Positions 37,041-45,626 of a stretch of 64,000 nucleotides of DNA are shown here, piece by piece. This DNA is from Catenovulum maritimum. GTDB taxonomy: Bacteria; Pseudomonadota; Gammaproteobacteria; Enterobacterales; Alteromonadaceae. Position 1 is the stretch's first letter; every line of letters begins with the position of its first letter. Made by a program: the position numbers and the translations under genes. The notes under the pieces were generated by a model, which saw only the letters and a list, made by a program, of their open reading frames with translations, was not told the origin of the DNA and searched no databases. The stretch covers positions 636,954 through 700,953 of the forward strand of contig NZ_KQ130482.1 in assembly GCF_001050375.1 (NCBI RefSeq), in the 5' to 3' direction.

Positions 37041-37044
37041 CTAA

Positions 37045-37599
37045 ATGCAAGACGATAGTCATTTAATTTTACAAGCACGCAATGGCGACATGCAGGCTTA
37101 TGCAACTATTGTAGAACGTTACCAAAGTAGCATTCGTGCCTGTTTGCGTATGCGTTTGCATGAGCCATCTGAGGCTGAAGATTTAACTCAAGAAACCTTT
37201 ATTCTTGCGTTTAATAAATTAGATGAATTTGATGAAAGCCGCCCAGTAGATGCGTGGCTACGCGGTATTGCCATTAACTTGCTTAGAAATTACCTACGCA
37301 AACATAAACCCATAAGTGTCGGTAGCCATGCAGAGCTTGAAACATTAGTTAACCAGCAGCTTGATACCGAATATTCACAAGGGCAAGAAGTAGCCAGCGT
37401 TGCAGCACTTAAAGATTGTATGACTCAGTTAAATGAAAAAACGCATGAGCTGGTTAATCAGCATTATAAACAAGGGTTTTCAATTGCCGAGCTTACTAAA
37501 AAACATGGGGTAGGTCATTCGGCTATGACCATGCGTATGTTTCGTATACGAGAGAAATTGCGTGACTGCATAGAAAAAAATCTCAAGGAGTATTGTTAA
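37045..37599 (+). CDS. ECF RNA polymerase sigma factor (GH16-operon copy)
   Basis: 184-aa ECF sigma factor, a paralogue of the one at 5936-6499. Region 2: AEDLTQETFILAFNKLDEF and VDAWLRGIAIN; region 4: FSIAELTKKHGVGHSAMTMR, with RIREKLRDCIEK closing the protein. It starts 4 bp after the FAD oxidoreductase gene and its TAA shares a base with the ATG of the FecR gene (TAATG). Placement as fifth gene of the operon driven by the 30455 element makes a positive feedback loop likely. Confidence 0.92.
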   Translation: MQDDSHLILQARNGDMQAYATIVERYQSSIRACLRMRLHEPSEAEDLTQETFILAFNKLDEFDESRPVDAWLRGIAINLLRNYLRKHKPISVGSHAELETLVNQQLDTEYSQGQEVASVAALKDCMTQLNEKTHELVNQHYKQGFSIAELTKKHGVGHSAMTMRMFRIREKLRDCIEKNLKEYC

Positions 37600-39158
37600 T
37601 GAATCAATCCAAAAGCTTGAGTAAAGAACAGCGCAGGTTAATCGCGGCTTATCTAGCAGGCGAAGAGGTGAGTGATGAGTTGTTAAATGAATGCCATAAA
37701 CACCCTGAAGTTAAACAAGCCATAGCAAAATTAGTTGGCACAGACAGATTAATTCAGCTTTCGTTAGAAACGGAAAACCACCAAACTGTTAATTCAGTCA
37801 TGCAGCGAATTAGCCAGCAGCAGTCAGTTAAACAACAAGCGGTTAAAGCAAAGGTTATTCGCCCTTGGTTTAAATCTCAAATGGCGTTTGCGGCCAGCGT
37901 GGCCGCTATAGTTATGCTGTTTTTTATCAGTAGCTTCATTTCCGTTCAAAACAATTTAGGAGTAGTAACTAAGGTAGCAGCGGTGTCACAAACAAGTGAA
38001 CTTTCTTTGGGTAAACTCCTGCATAAAGGCAAAATTTCTTTAGAGCAAGGTTACAGTGAAGTTGTAATGGACAATGGGGTGATATTAGTTTTAGAAGCGC
38101 CCATTGAATTGAACATTCGATCGGAAAATTTGGTCATTTTAGAAAAGGGCAAGCTGGTTGCTAAAGTACCGCCACAAGCCATTGGCTTTAGAGTCGACAC
38201 CCCAAGCTCAGAAATAATTGATTTAGGCACTGAATTTGCGGTTGATGTAAACGAGCAAGGTGAAAGCCAAGTGCACGTATTGGATGGCGAAGTTAAAGCG
38301 CGTGCATCAAAACAACAAGCTTTTAAAATGCTTAAAAAAGACCAAGCGCTTGCTTTTAGTTTGGATGAAAAAATAAAAATAATTCAAAGCAGTCCAAATT
38401 TATTTATGCGCGCTTTGCCGGGCAAATCAGCGGTTAATCCTGATTATTTACATTGGTCTTTTGACCAAAATCAGGCTGGGCAATTTGCCTCTAGCGGCAA
38501 AGGAATAGTAGGGCAACATTACCCTGCATATGACAAAACCGAAGCCGGACAGATAAGCCAAGTCGCGGGTGTTTTTGCCAATGCCATTGCATTAGATGGT
38601 CGCGCTAATTGGCTAGAAACGGAATTTCCGGGTATTTCCGGTGATGCCCCGCGCACAGTTAGTTTTTGGGTAAAAGTGCCACAAGATATCGGCAGGCATG
38701 AAGTATTTGGTATTGTCAGTTGGGGCACACAAGAGTTTTATTCTGCATGGCAAATATCGCCAAATCCATTCCCTCAAAATGGACCAATTGGTGCGCTGAG
38801 AATTGGTACTTACAATGCCCAAGTGGTTGGTACGCGTGATTTAAGAGATGGGCAATGGCATCATGTTGCAGTGGTTTTGTATGGCGGTGAAGCGTCAGAC
38901 ATATCAACCCATGTACTCATGTACGTAGATGGTGAATTAGAAAAAACCAATGGTAAGTCGGTGGCTAAAGTAAATACCAAAATCAGCCAAAATAACTCAC
39001 GGCCATTGTCGCTAGGGCGCAATATTGGTTATACCGCAGCACATGAAAAAGATAAATTTTTTAGAGGTGCAGTGGATGAGTTATACGTGTTTGACGCTGC
39101 ACTAGAGCAAAAACATATTCGACAATTGATGAAAAATAACCGATTTTTAGATAAGTAA
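37599..39158 (+). CDS. FecR-like anti-sigma factor with C-terminal LamG-like domain
   Basis: About 519 aa. AAGGAG eight bases upstream supports the ATG at 37599, which overlaps the sigma stop. The N-terminal cytoplasmic part (AAYLAGEEVSDELLNE) is followed by one membrane segment near 90-112 (FAASVAAIVMLFFISSF). A canonical FecR domain follows (about 140-250; EIIDLGTEFAVDVNEQGES, HVLDGEVKA). A concanavalin/LamG-like fold covers about 284-519 (HWSFDQNQAG, RTVSFWVKVP, DGQWHHVAVVLYGG, DGELEKTNGK). FecR-LamG proteins beside ECF factors are typical of Planctomycetes and Verrucomicrobia. The outer LamG domain is the candidate glycan sensor. Confidence 0.88.
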   Translation: MNQSKSLSKEQRRLIAAYLAGEEVSDELLNECHKHPEVKQAIAKLVGTDRLIQLSLETENHQTVNSVMQRISQQQSVKQQAVKAKVIRPWFKSQMAFAASVAAIVMLFFISSFISVQNNLGVVTKVAAVSQTSELSLGKLLHKGKISLEQGYSEVVMDNGVILVLEAPIELNIRSENLVILEKGKLVAKVPPQAIGFRVDTPSSEIIDLGTEFAVDVNEQGESQVHVLDGEVKARASKQQAFKMLKKDQALAFSLDEKIKIIQSSPNLFMRALPGKSAVNPDYLHWSFDQNQAGQFASSGKGIVGQHYPAYDKTEAGQISQVAGVFANAIALDGRANWLETEFPGISGDAPRTVSFWVKVPQDIGRHEVFGIVSWGTQEFYSAWQISPNPFPQNGPIGALRIGTYNAQVVGTRDLRDGQWHHVAVVLYGGEASDISTHVLMYVDGELEKTNGKSVAKVNTKISQNNSRPLSLGRNIGYTAAHEKDKFFRGAVDELYVFDAALEQKHIRQLMKNNRFLDK

Positions 39159-39218
39159 CCGGCTTTTTGGTAGAAAAAATAACTTTTAAATTTTTAGTTA
39201 AAAAATAATAAAAAAAAT

Positions 39219-39245
39219 GTGTCATTTGCAAAGGGATTTACCAAT
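39219..39245 (+). promoter_or_regulatory. Candidate ECF promoter of the deleted sulfatase
   Basis: GTGTCA (39219-39224), 15-nt spacer, ACCAAT (39240-39245), 40 bp before the ATG. Kept intact although the gene it drives has lost its middle. Confidence 0.68.
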
Positions 39246-39267
39246 AGGTTAAGACAATATTGGTAAA
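39237..39267. promoter_or_regulatory. Inverted repeat overlapping the -10 box
   Basis: Perfect 10-bp arms TTTACCAATA (39237-39246) and TATTGGTAAA (39258-39267) around 11 nt. The left arm contains the ACCAAT box, so the right arm is a -10-like box in reverse. Could be an operator or a leader hairpin. Confidence 0.45.
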
Positions 39268-39284
39268 CACCCACAGTAGACAAG

Positions 39285-39878
39285 ATGACAAAATTACAAT
39301 TAAAAACATTGGTATTATTTGCTTGCGTGCTGAGTTTATGCGCTTGCAGTTTAAAAAAATTAGAAGAAAAGTCAGAAATTAACCCGCTTGCGACAAGCAA
39401 ATTGCCGCCAAACATACTCTGGATTGTTACAGACGATCACCGACCTGATTCTATCAATGCCTATAACCGAGCAGTTTATAAACAAAATGACAGTCCACTT
39501 GGTTATGTTGAGTCACCCAATACAGATAAATTAGCCGCCGAAGGTATTTTATTCACCAATGCCTTTACCGATTCACCCGTATGTGCACCTTCTCGTGCGG
39601 CAATGCACTCTGGTCGATACCCATTTCGGCACAGTCGCTTGGCATTGTATGACTTATCAATAGACTCGCTCGAGCGCAATAACCTAGCTTACCAAACTCA
39701 ATATACAGAACTCGCACAATGGATTAGGCACAAGCTTGGCAACATAGTTTTGGGTGACGGGCGGATTGAAGCTGACTGGTCCCAAGAAAACCATTATGTA
39801 GTATCCAATATCGCCAAAGGAGCTGACGATAAAAAATTAGATATACCAGCACATTTAATCAACAACTTACCGCGATAA
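39285..39878 (+). CDS. S1 sulfatase with large in-frame internal deletion, lipoprotein
   Basis: 197-aa open frame. It has a lipoprotein signal (LSLCAC), [14 protein letters not shown], the catalytic signature SPVCAPSR and GRYPFRHSR. It then jumps straight to the C-terminal part [19 protein letters not shown] and GDGRIEADW. Comparison with the sulfatases at 1-1796 and 1950-3877 shows that about 400 central residues, including GDH and HTPVLPPK metal and substrate regions, are gone, with the frame kept at about 39640-39650. It cannot be an active sulfatase. The start and end match the broken sulfatase at 1950 closely, so it is a paralogue of that gene. Its ECF-type promoter is intact. Confidence 0.85.
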   Translation: MTKLQLKTLVLFACVLSLCACSLKKLEEKSEINPLATSKLPPNILWIVTDDHRPDSINAYNRAVYKQNDSPLGYVESPNTDKLAAEGILFTNAFTDSPVCAPSRAAMHSGRYPFRHSRLALYDLSIDSLERNNLAYQTQYTELAQWIRHKLGNIVLGDGRIEADWSQENHYVVSNIAKGADDKKLDIPAHLINNLPR

Positions 39879-39894
39879 ATACTCGGAGGCGATT

Positions 39895-40260
39895 ATGTAT
39901 TCAGAACAACCAACTGAGCATCAAACAATTTTTAACGTGTACACTGCAATGTCGTGTATTAACGCACTTGAAGAAAATGGAATAACACCTGAGTCGGGAG
40001 ATATATTGGTCACTGGGGCAAGTGGATGTGTTGGTCGTCATGCTGTTCATTTACTAGCCGAGTTAGGTTACACAGTAGTCGCCGCAACAGAGCAGATTAA
40101 TGATATTACTTGTTTGCTCGCCCTAGGCGCAAAAAAAATAGTTGATAATCGAATGCTTGACGAGCCGAAAAACTTATTGGTTAAATCGCGCTGGAGTGGG
40201 GTAGTTGATACCATTAGCAGCCGAATATTTGTGGGTGTTTGTGCTGATACTCAGTTATAA
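39895..40260 (+). pseudogene. AcuI/YhdH-type quinone oxidoreductase remnant
   Basis: 121-aa open frame matching only the middle of the acrylyl-CoA reductase/YhdH family (usual length about 325-330): YTAMSCINALEENGI, then the nucleotide-binding DILVTGASGCVGRHAVHLLAELGY, ALGAKKIVDN and WSGVVDTISS. The N-terminal catalytic domain and C-terminus are missing. A good ribosome-binding site (GGAGG) lies five bases before the ATG, 16 bp after the deleted sulfatase. It looks like decay at the end of the ECF-driven unit. Confidence 0.7.
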
Positions 40261-40438
40261 CAAGCATAAAGTTATACTTGCTCATATTTGATTTTTCATT
40301 CAGTTTTAGATGATTTCGATTTCATTTGGCTGGCAGCTATGAGTGAGTTTAGGTAATAGATTTGCTGGCACTTTTCGTCCGGCCTTCCAAGCTCTAATGG
40401 ACTTCGAGAAAAAATAAATTTTCTAGTGGATGGTGCGA

Positions 40439-40470
40439 ATAAATATTAAAGTGTTAGCATTAATATTTAT
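40439..40470. repeat. AT-rich inverted repeat
   Basis: ATAAATATTAA (40439-40449) and TTAATATTTAT (40460-40470), perfect 11-bp arms, 34 bp before the HExxH gene start. Part of a 240-bp gene-free stretch (40261-40503) in which I see nothing else. Confidence 0.4.
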
Positions 40471-40503
40471 ATAAAATCTTTGTATTCTATAAAAGGACAG
40501 GTA

Positions 40504-41076
40504 ATGTACAAAATTTTTATGTGCTCGCTTTTTATTTTATTTTTGAGTAAGGCATTCGCAGGAGAAGTTAAGCGAGGGGATGATTTATCTCTAGAAAAAT
40601 TTGAGTACATTTTAAGTAAGAGTATGTCTAAATTACCTAAACTGTGGAGTGTAATTGATCAAATCACGAATCAAGACGTAAATATCTATATAACACCTAT
40701 TGAAAAAGGTTTGGGTAAAGCAAGAGGTAAGAACTCAATCTATATTGCCCCTCGTGCATTTATACATGATTTAAAGGCTTATCCTGAAGATAGGTTGATA
40801 GTTGTACTTTTACATGAGTACGGACATATTCTTTTTAATAGGCAATCTAATCGTAAAAGTAATAATAAAGCTGAACATGAGTACGCTGCTTTTAAATACT
40901 CAGTGCAGCATGCCCTTCGTATTGCAGAAAAAGGAGATAGTGGACCAATTAGACAATTAGTACATTATCTTCCATTAAGGGTTCAAAATGGTAAAAAATC
41001 CGATCCTCATACAATAGCTTTAAAAAAATTAACTAAAGAAAATTTTTGGTCGGACGTGCTATCAAAGTATCAATAA
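40504..41076 (+). CDS. Exported HExxH putative zinc metallopeptidase
   Basis: About 190 aa from the ATG at 40504 (GGACAGG upstream; an in-frame ATG at 40480 would put eight residues before the signal). Signal peptide MYKIFMCSLFILFLSKAFA. The only diagnostic motif is LLHEYGHILFN with H104, E105 and H108, followed by EHEYAAFKYSVQHAL, where E or H could be the third zinc ligand. I do not recognise the family. Isolated gene with no clear tie to the polysaccharide genes. Confidence 0.6.
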   Translation: MYKIFMCSLFILFLSKAFAGEVKRGDDLSLEKFEYILSKSMSKLPKLWSVIDQITNQDVNIYITPIEKGLGKARGKNSIYIAPRAFIHDLKAYPEDRLIVVLLHEYGHILFNRQSNRKSNNKAEHEYAAFKYSVQHALRIAEKGDSGPIRQLVHYLPLRVQNGKKSDPHTIALKKLTKENFWSDVLSKYQ

Positions 41077-41238
41077 AATTATTACTAACACTTATAAAGT
41101 CTCTATTATTGTGGCCGTGGCAATCGCGTATAAAATGGGTGAGCCAGCCACGATTTGACTGGTGAACTATATGTCTAATGGTTTAACCAATAGATTTATT
41201 GATTATTTATCACTAAATGGTTAGCCACCCATTTGATG

Positions 41239-43521
41239 CTATAAACCATATCTACGTTGGTAAATATTTTCATTCAATTCTTTAGCTGCATCTACCAAAG
41301 GCTGGTATGGAATGTCCGCCACATTTACAAACCCTACGTTGTAGTTTTCACCATCGTAAGCTCGGCCTGTTAGCGGCGAGTCGATGTATTGAAACCAATG
41401 TGCGCCCACAAAATAGGGGTTGTCGATTACACTGTACATGTATTCTTGATATTTTTTACCGCGATCAGTCTGATTGGTTGCATGGATAAGCCCTGGGTTA
41501 AATAAACCTGAGTCCATTGCGCCGTTATGGAATTCGCCAATAATGCTGGGTTTGTCTAGCTCTTCTAATATTTGCCAATACGGTTGGTCGATTCCTTCAC
41601 GGTAGTAGTTATAGCTCACTACATCTAACCATTTGGCTGCGGCTTTTCTTGACTCAGGTGTCATTGCCCAATGGGCGAATCTAGGCCCCATGTACATATG
41701 GTTTGGCATATATTGCTCGAGTAACTCAGCTACAACACTAAAATATTTATCGGCATAATTGTACGAAAGGGTCGATAAATCTTGTTTCATTGGCTCGGTT
41801 ATTTTGTTTATTGTATATGGCGCTTCTAATGTTTGCCACGATGCAAACTGACTATTCCAAGCTTGGTTTAACGCTTCTATGTTTTGATATTTGGCTTTTA
41901 ATGTTGCAACAAAGTTTTGTTTAATTGGGCTTTGCGATGCTTGTTTAGTGAAAGCATTTATTGCAATGCCGAATTGAGCAGTCGCGCCCCAATCTGCGCC
42001 CCAGCTTTTTTCGTTGTCGATAAATACACCAACGCACCAAGGATTATTTTGCACTTCATCCGCTATTTGTTTAACCGTTACTTCGGCGCGTGTTGCAAAT
42101 ACAGGATCAAATACATCCGGCATTGCGCCCCAATAGTCATTACCTGAGCTGACTGTTTTAAAGTCGCCAATAATCCAACCATTGGCAAAATAGGGTAGGC
42201 GATTAAGCTGGTAATAACTTGGGTCTACCCAATTACCAAATGAGGTGAAGCCCCAGGTATGCATACGTTTAATTGTAGTATCGCGCCATTTTTCCATCAG
42301 TAAAGCTTCATCATTGGTTTCGTATTTTCTGGCTAAGTTGGCGCGATAAAAACTATAGGTTTCACCATGTTTAATTGCACCTGAGTGTACTTCACGTCTG
42401 TATCCAAAGCTTGCAGCTTCGTCACTTTGGTAACTAGGTAACCAAGTAAACATATTGGCGCGAGTTTCTGAACTCACATAGCGGCTGGAAATTGCGTTAT
42501 CGGGTGCTCGGTTTAAGCCAATTGAATCTTCAGGCGTATAGTCTTTTGCATCTCTTTGTTTAATTAATTTTTTATCAAAGTCGTAGCCGGTAATGGTTGA
42601 GGTGTTAGCCATGCGGATGTTGGCGATGCCATTTGAGAAAAATAAATAACCTTCAGGGTCTACAATCGACCATTTGCCTTGATATTTTTCAGTGCGATAA
42701 AAACCTGTGGCTTTTAGTTTGGGGCCGTCAGCCCAACCGTTAAATTTTGAACGAGAAGGCAGTGGATGGTCGACTAAACTTTGCTGCTCTTGTTGACTAA
42801 ATTTTTGTAGCTCTGCCACAGAATGGACTTTGCGCACAAATTTTTGTTTGGCGTTTTGGCCAAATTTATCCACTATGCCAGTTAAAAAGTTCTCATCATA
42901 TTGTTTAGGTTCAACAACTTTTATGTTGTCAATTTCTAACGTTTTGTCTTCGAGTACACCTGATATCAAAAATCTTATTTTACTAATCGCGCTGGTATCT
43001 GGTTGTTTTACCCCACCGCGCCAAATAGTTTGCACATAATCATGTTGCCAGCTCGGCGGGTTATTGCGAATACCTGAGTTAACTTGTAAACCTAAGCTTT
43101 TTAGTTCAATTAAATAGCTGTTGTTGCTATTGGCGGGTATCACTACGTTACGCAGCTGAAAGGCATTATTTGCATCATAAGTGTAGATATAAACATGAGT
43201 GGATGTAGCACTTGGGTTTTTAATATCAAGTGCAATCGCTGCATTTTGATATTGGCTGAAATTCCAAGGCGTTTTAGGCTGAACGGTAAAAGAGGCATCG
43301 TGATTATTTTTTGATTCTAGTTTGATCTCGAGTGCATTCCCCTGTGAACTTTGTATCATCTTAGCATCAGCGTTTTCCAGTAAAATTATATGTTTGTCAG
43401 TCTCATCTTCAAAATCTATTAATGATAAATGTGAATGCTGACTTGTGCTTGGGTTACTGCACGCGGATATCGCTAATGTGAGAATAATGGGTGCAATTGC
43501 CTTGATTGAATTTAGTTTCAT
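41239..43521 (-). CDS. GH50 beta-agarase, lipoprotein (copy 2)
   Basis: 760-aa paralogue of the GH50 at 6881. Lipoprotein signal LAISAC; N-terminal CBM-like sandwich to about 210; TIM barrel with WSIVDPEGYLFFSNG, WGFTSFGNWVDPSYY, YFANGWIIGDFK. The acid/base is E504 in FIDNEKSWG and the nucleophile E663 in IGEFHNG; HWFQYIDSPLTGRAYDGE follows. AGGAG five bases before the ATG confirms the start. Unlike GH50-1 it has the ECF-type promoter, nearly identical to that of the GH16 operon, so the two agarases are probably under different control. Confidence 0.95.
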   Translation of the reverse strand: MKLNSIKAIAPIILTLAISACSNPSTSQHSHLSLIDFEDETDKHIILLENADAKMIQSSQGNALEIKLESKNNHDASFTVQPKTPWNFSQYQNAAIALDIKNPSATSTHVYIYTYDANNAFQLRNVVIPANSNNSYLIELKSLGLQVNSGIRNNPPSWQHDYVQTIWRGGVKQPDTSAISKIRFLISGVLEDKTLEIDNIKVVEPKQYDENFLTGIVDKFGQNAKQKFVRKVHSVAELQKFSQQEQQSLVDHPLPSRSKFNGWADGPKLKATGFYRTEKYQGKWSIVDPEGYLFFSNGIANIRMANTSTITGYDFDKKLIKQRDAKDYTPEDSIGLNRAPDNAISSRYVSSETRANMFTWLPSYQSDEAASFGYRREVHSGAIKHGETYSFYRANLARKYETNDEALLMEKWRDTTIKRMHTWGFTSFGNWVDPSYYQLNRLPYFANGWIIGDFKTVSSGNDYWGAMPDVFDPVFATRAEVTVKQIADEVQNNPWCVGVFIDNEKSWGADWGATAQFGIAINAFTKQASQSPIKQNFVATLKAKYQNIEALNQAWNSQFASWQTLEAPYTINKITEPMKQDLSTLSYNYADKYFSVVAELLEQYMPNHMYMGPRFAHWAMTPESRKAAAKWLDVVSYNYYREGIDQPYWQILEELDKPSIIGEFHNGAMDSGLFNPGLIHATNQTDRGKKYQEYMYSVIDNPYFVGAHWFQYIDSPLTGRAYDGENYNVGFVNVADIPYQPLVDAAKELNENIYQRRYGL

Positions 43522-43550
43522 ATAAACTCCTATTGTTCTTTGTATACAAT

Positions 43551-43577
43551 ATTGTTTTGAGTGAGAAAAGGTGACAC
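43551..43577 (-). promoter_or_regulatory. Candidate ECF promoter of GH50-2
   Basis: Minus-strand GTGTCA (43577-43572), 15-nt spacer, AACAAT (43556-43551), 30 bp before the ATG. Just downstream is a TTGTATACAA palindrome (43539-43548). Confidence 0.72.
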
Positions 43578-43710
43578 ATTTTATTTAGGCGCCGCATGAA
43601 TAAAGTAGACGGAAGAATAAGGAACATCTATTTAATGCTATGGACTAAATAAGTTTGTTAGCTCGGAGTTAAGCGTGAGGTCTTTTGTGGTGTTGGGGAG
43701 GCAGTGGTTA

Positions 43711-44472
43711 TTATTTAGATAAAAATGCTTTAATGGTTTCTTTATAGGTTCGACTCACTTTTACTTTTTCAAACTCATTTAGATGAAGAAAATACTCCCC
43801 TTTACTCAGCGGGGTAACTTTATTTATGTAATTTAAATTAACTATGGTTGAACGATGTATTCTTTTAAAATACTGGGGGTCGAGTTCATCTAACATACTT
43901 GCTATGGTGCATCGCTTAATGTGTGTTAGCCCTTTGGAATGAATACAACAATAATCTCCAGCGGCATCTATCCATTCAATTTGACTCTGTTCTACTAAAG
44001 TGATCTCATTACCGTCTTTAATCACGACTTTTTTATCTTCAACTGCGTTTATGCTTTGAATAGCGGCCAAAATTTTAGATTTTTCATGATTTTCTTCATT
44101 TATATTTACTAGCCTAGTACTGGCTCGCTCGACCGCTCGATGAATATATTGTTCGTCGATTGGCTTAAGAATGTAGTCTACCGCGTTAACGTTAAATGCA
44201 TCTAAGGCGTACTGCTCAAAAGCAGTTGTGAAAATAACTAAAGGCATAATATCTGTTTGTACTTTTTTAATGACTTCTAAGCCATTTAGCCCAGGCATTT
44301 CAATATCCAGAAATATCAGATCAGGCGATAGAGATGTAATCTGCTCTAAAGCTTGTCGACCATTACTGCATTGAGCAAGTATATTAATTTGCGGAAATTG
44401 TTTTAGTTTTGCACTGAGTAAAGTAAGCGCTAATGGTTCATCATCTACTATGATAGTGTTTATGGTTTGCAT
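43711..44472 (-). CDS. LytTR-type response regulator
   Basis: 253-aa two-component regulator. The receiver domain (1-120) has acidic pocket residues in IIVDDEPLA, phospho-acceptor D56 in LIFLDIEMPG and the LKPIDEQY lysine. The LytTR DNA-binding domain (about 150-250) includes WIDAAGDYCCIHSKG, FKRIHRSTIVNLNYINKV and VKVSRTYKETIKAFL. Its ATG follows directly on the stop of the kinase gene. Target genes are unknown; the divergent CBM6 oxidoreductase is the obvious candidate. Confidence 0.93.
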   Translation of the reverse strand: MQTINTIIVDDEPLALTLLSAKLKQFPQINILAQCSNGRQALEQITSLSPDLIFLDIEMPGLNGLEVIKKVQTDIMPLVIFTTAFEQYALDAFNVNAVDYILKPIDEQYIHRAVERASTRLVNINEENHEKSKILAAIQSINAVEDKKVVIKDGNEITLVEQSQIEWIDAAGDYCCIHSKGLTHIKRCTIASMLDELDPQYFKRIHRSTIVNLNYINKVTPLSKGEYFLHLNEFEKVKVSRTYKETIKAFLSK

Positions 44473-45615
44473 TTAGTGACCCCGCTGCTCAAATGGAATG
44501 ATTATCTGACTGATCAAACCACCTTGTTTAGATTGTTCTAATTTAAATTCTGACTGGTTAGGGTAGAGGGTTGCTAGCCTAGATTGGATATTCTTAAGCC
44601 CAACCCCAGTTGGGGAATTCAATATTGTATCGCTGATTCCAGCTTGATTGGCACCGCTGTCACTTAACAGCATGATGAGTTGATTATTGGCGACTTTAGT
44701 TTGTAGCTGTATTTTGCCACCCGCTTCATTTTTAGCGATAGCATGCTTCATGGAATTCTCTATGATTGGCTGTAAAATTAGGTTAGGAATTAGCGCTAGT
44801 TTTGAATCAGGTGCTAGCGTAAAATCAAATGCTAAACGCTCGCCAAATCTGACTTTTTCAATTTCTAAATAGAGTTTTAAAGTTTCAACCTCTTGTTCTA
44901 CTGTTACTTTTGTATTGGGTTCATTGTCTAAAGAGTATCTCAAGAATCGACTCAAATTAATCACCATTTTCTGGGCTAATTTATTATTATTGGTTTCAAT
45001 AAGTGCATTTATTGCATTTAAACTATTAGATAAAAAGTGAGGGTTGAGTTGGTATCTCAACATTTTTAATTGAGCTTCTTTTGCAATAGTTTGTGCTTCC
45101 ATTCGCTTTACATATTCTTGTTTAGATGCCTCTGTCGTTTTAAGTAAAATCGCGTGTTCAGTTTGTAATAATTGGTAGTAAATCACCCCGTAGAACATAG
45201 CTGTCCAACTCGAAAAAATGAAAATCCCAGTAAAATACCAACCGCCAAAATTCCACCAAATATCCTGCTCTTGAGTCATTTGAGTAAACGCGACCATACG
45301 ACCAAGTGTCCATATGAGTGAAGAAAATAAGACTAAGCTAAGACCCGAAATCAGTTTAAAAAAATTCGATTTTTGCCAACTCGCTAAAAATAATTGCTGT
45401 AGGCCCATGGATAAAATCAGTCCCATTAGTGCTTGCACGACTACATGAGCGAAATGAGGTAAGTCATATTGTCCATACCATAAGGTTAAGGTCGCATAAC
45501 TGATCAAACAACTGAATGACCAAAAACCAATTTGGCAGTAGCGAAACAAAAAAGCTGAAGAGTCACCTAAGGTATTATGAATTAATTTAGAGATTTTAAA
45601 ATCTGATTCTAGCAA
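44473..45615 (-). CDS. LytS/YpdA-like sensor histidine kinase
   Basis: 380 aa with four membrane segments in residues 25-155 and no large outer loop. A short coiled linker leads to the His_kinase domain (LRYQLNPHFLSNSLNAI, H193), then the ATPase domain (NLILQPIIENSMKHAI, GVGLKNIQSRL). The start appears to be a TTG at 45615: an in-frame stop lies two codons upstream, and GAGGA sits seven bases before it. The ribosome-binding site touches a perfect 42-bp palindrome, so translation or transcription of this gene may be tightly controlled. Confidence 0.88.
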   Translation of the reverse strand: MLESDFKISKLIHNTLGDSSAFLFRYCQIGFWSFSCLISYATLTLWYGQYDLPHFAHVVVQALMGLILSMGLQQLFLASWQKSNFFKLISGLSLVLFSSLIWTLGRMVAFTQMTQEQDIWWNFGGWYFTGIFIFSSWTAMFYGVIYYQLLQTEHAILLKTTEASKQEYVKRMEAQTIAKEAQLKMLRYQLNPHFLSNSLNAINALIETNNNKLAQKMVINLSRFLRYSLDNEPNTKVTVEQEVETLKLYLEIEKVRFGERLAFDFTLAPDSKLALIPNLILQPIIENSMKHAIAKNEAGGKIQLQTKVANNQLIMLLSDSGANQAGISDTILNSPTGVGLKNIQSRLATLYPNQSEFKLEQSKQGGLISQIIIPFEQRGH

Positions 45616-45626
45616 ACCTTAGTCCT

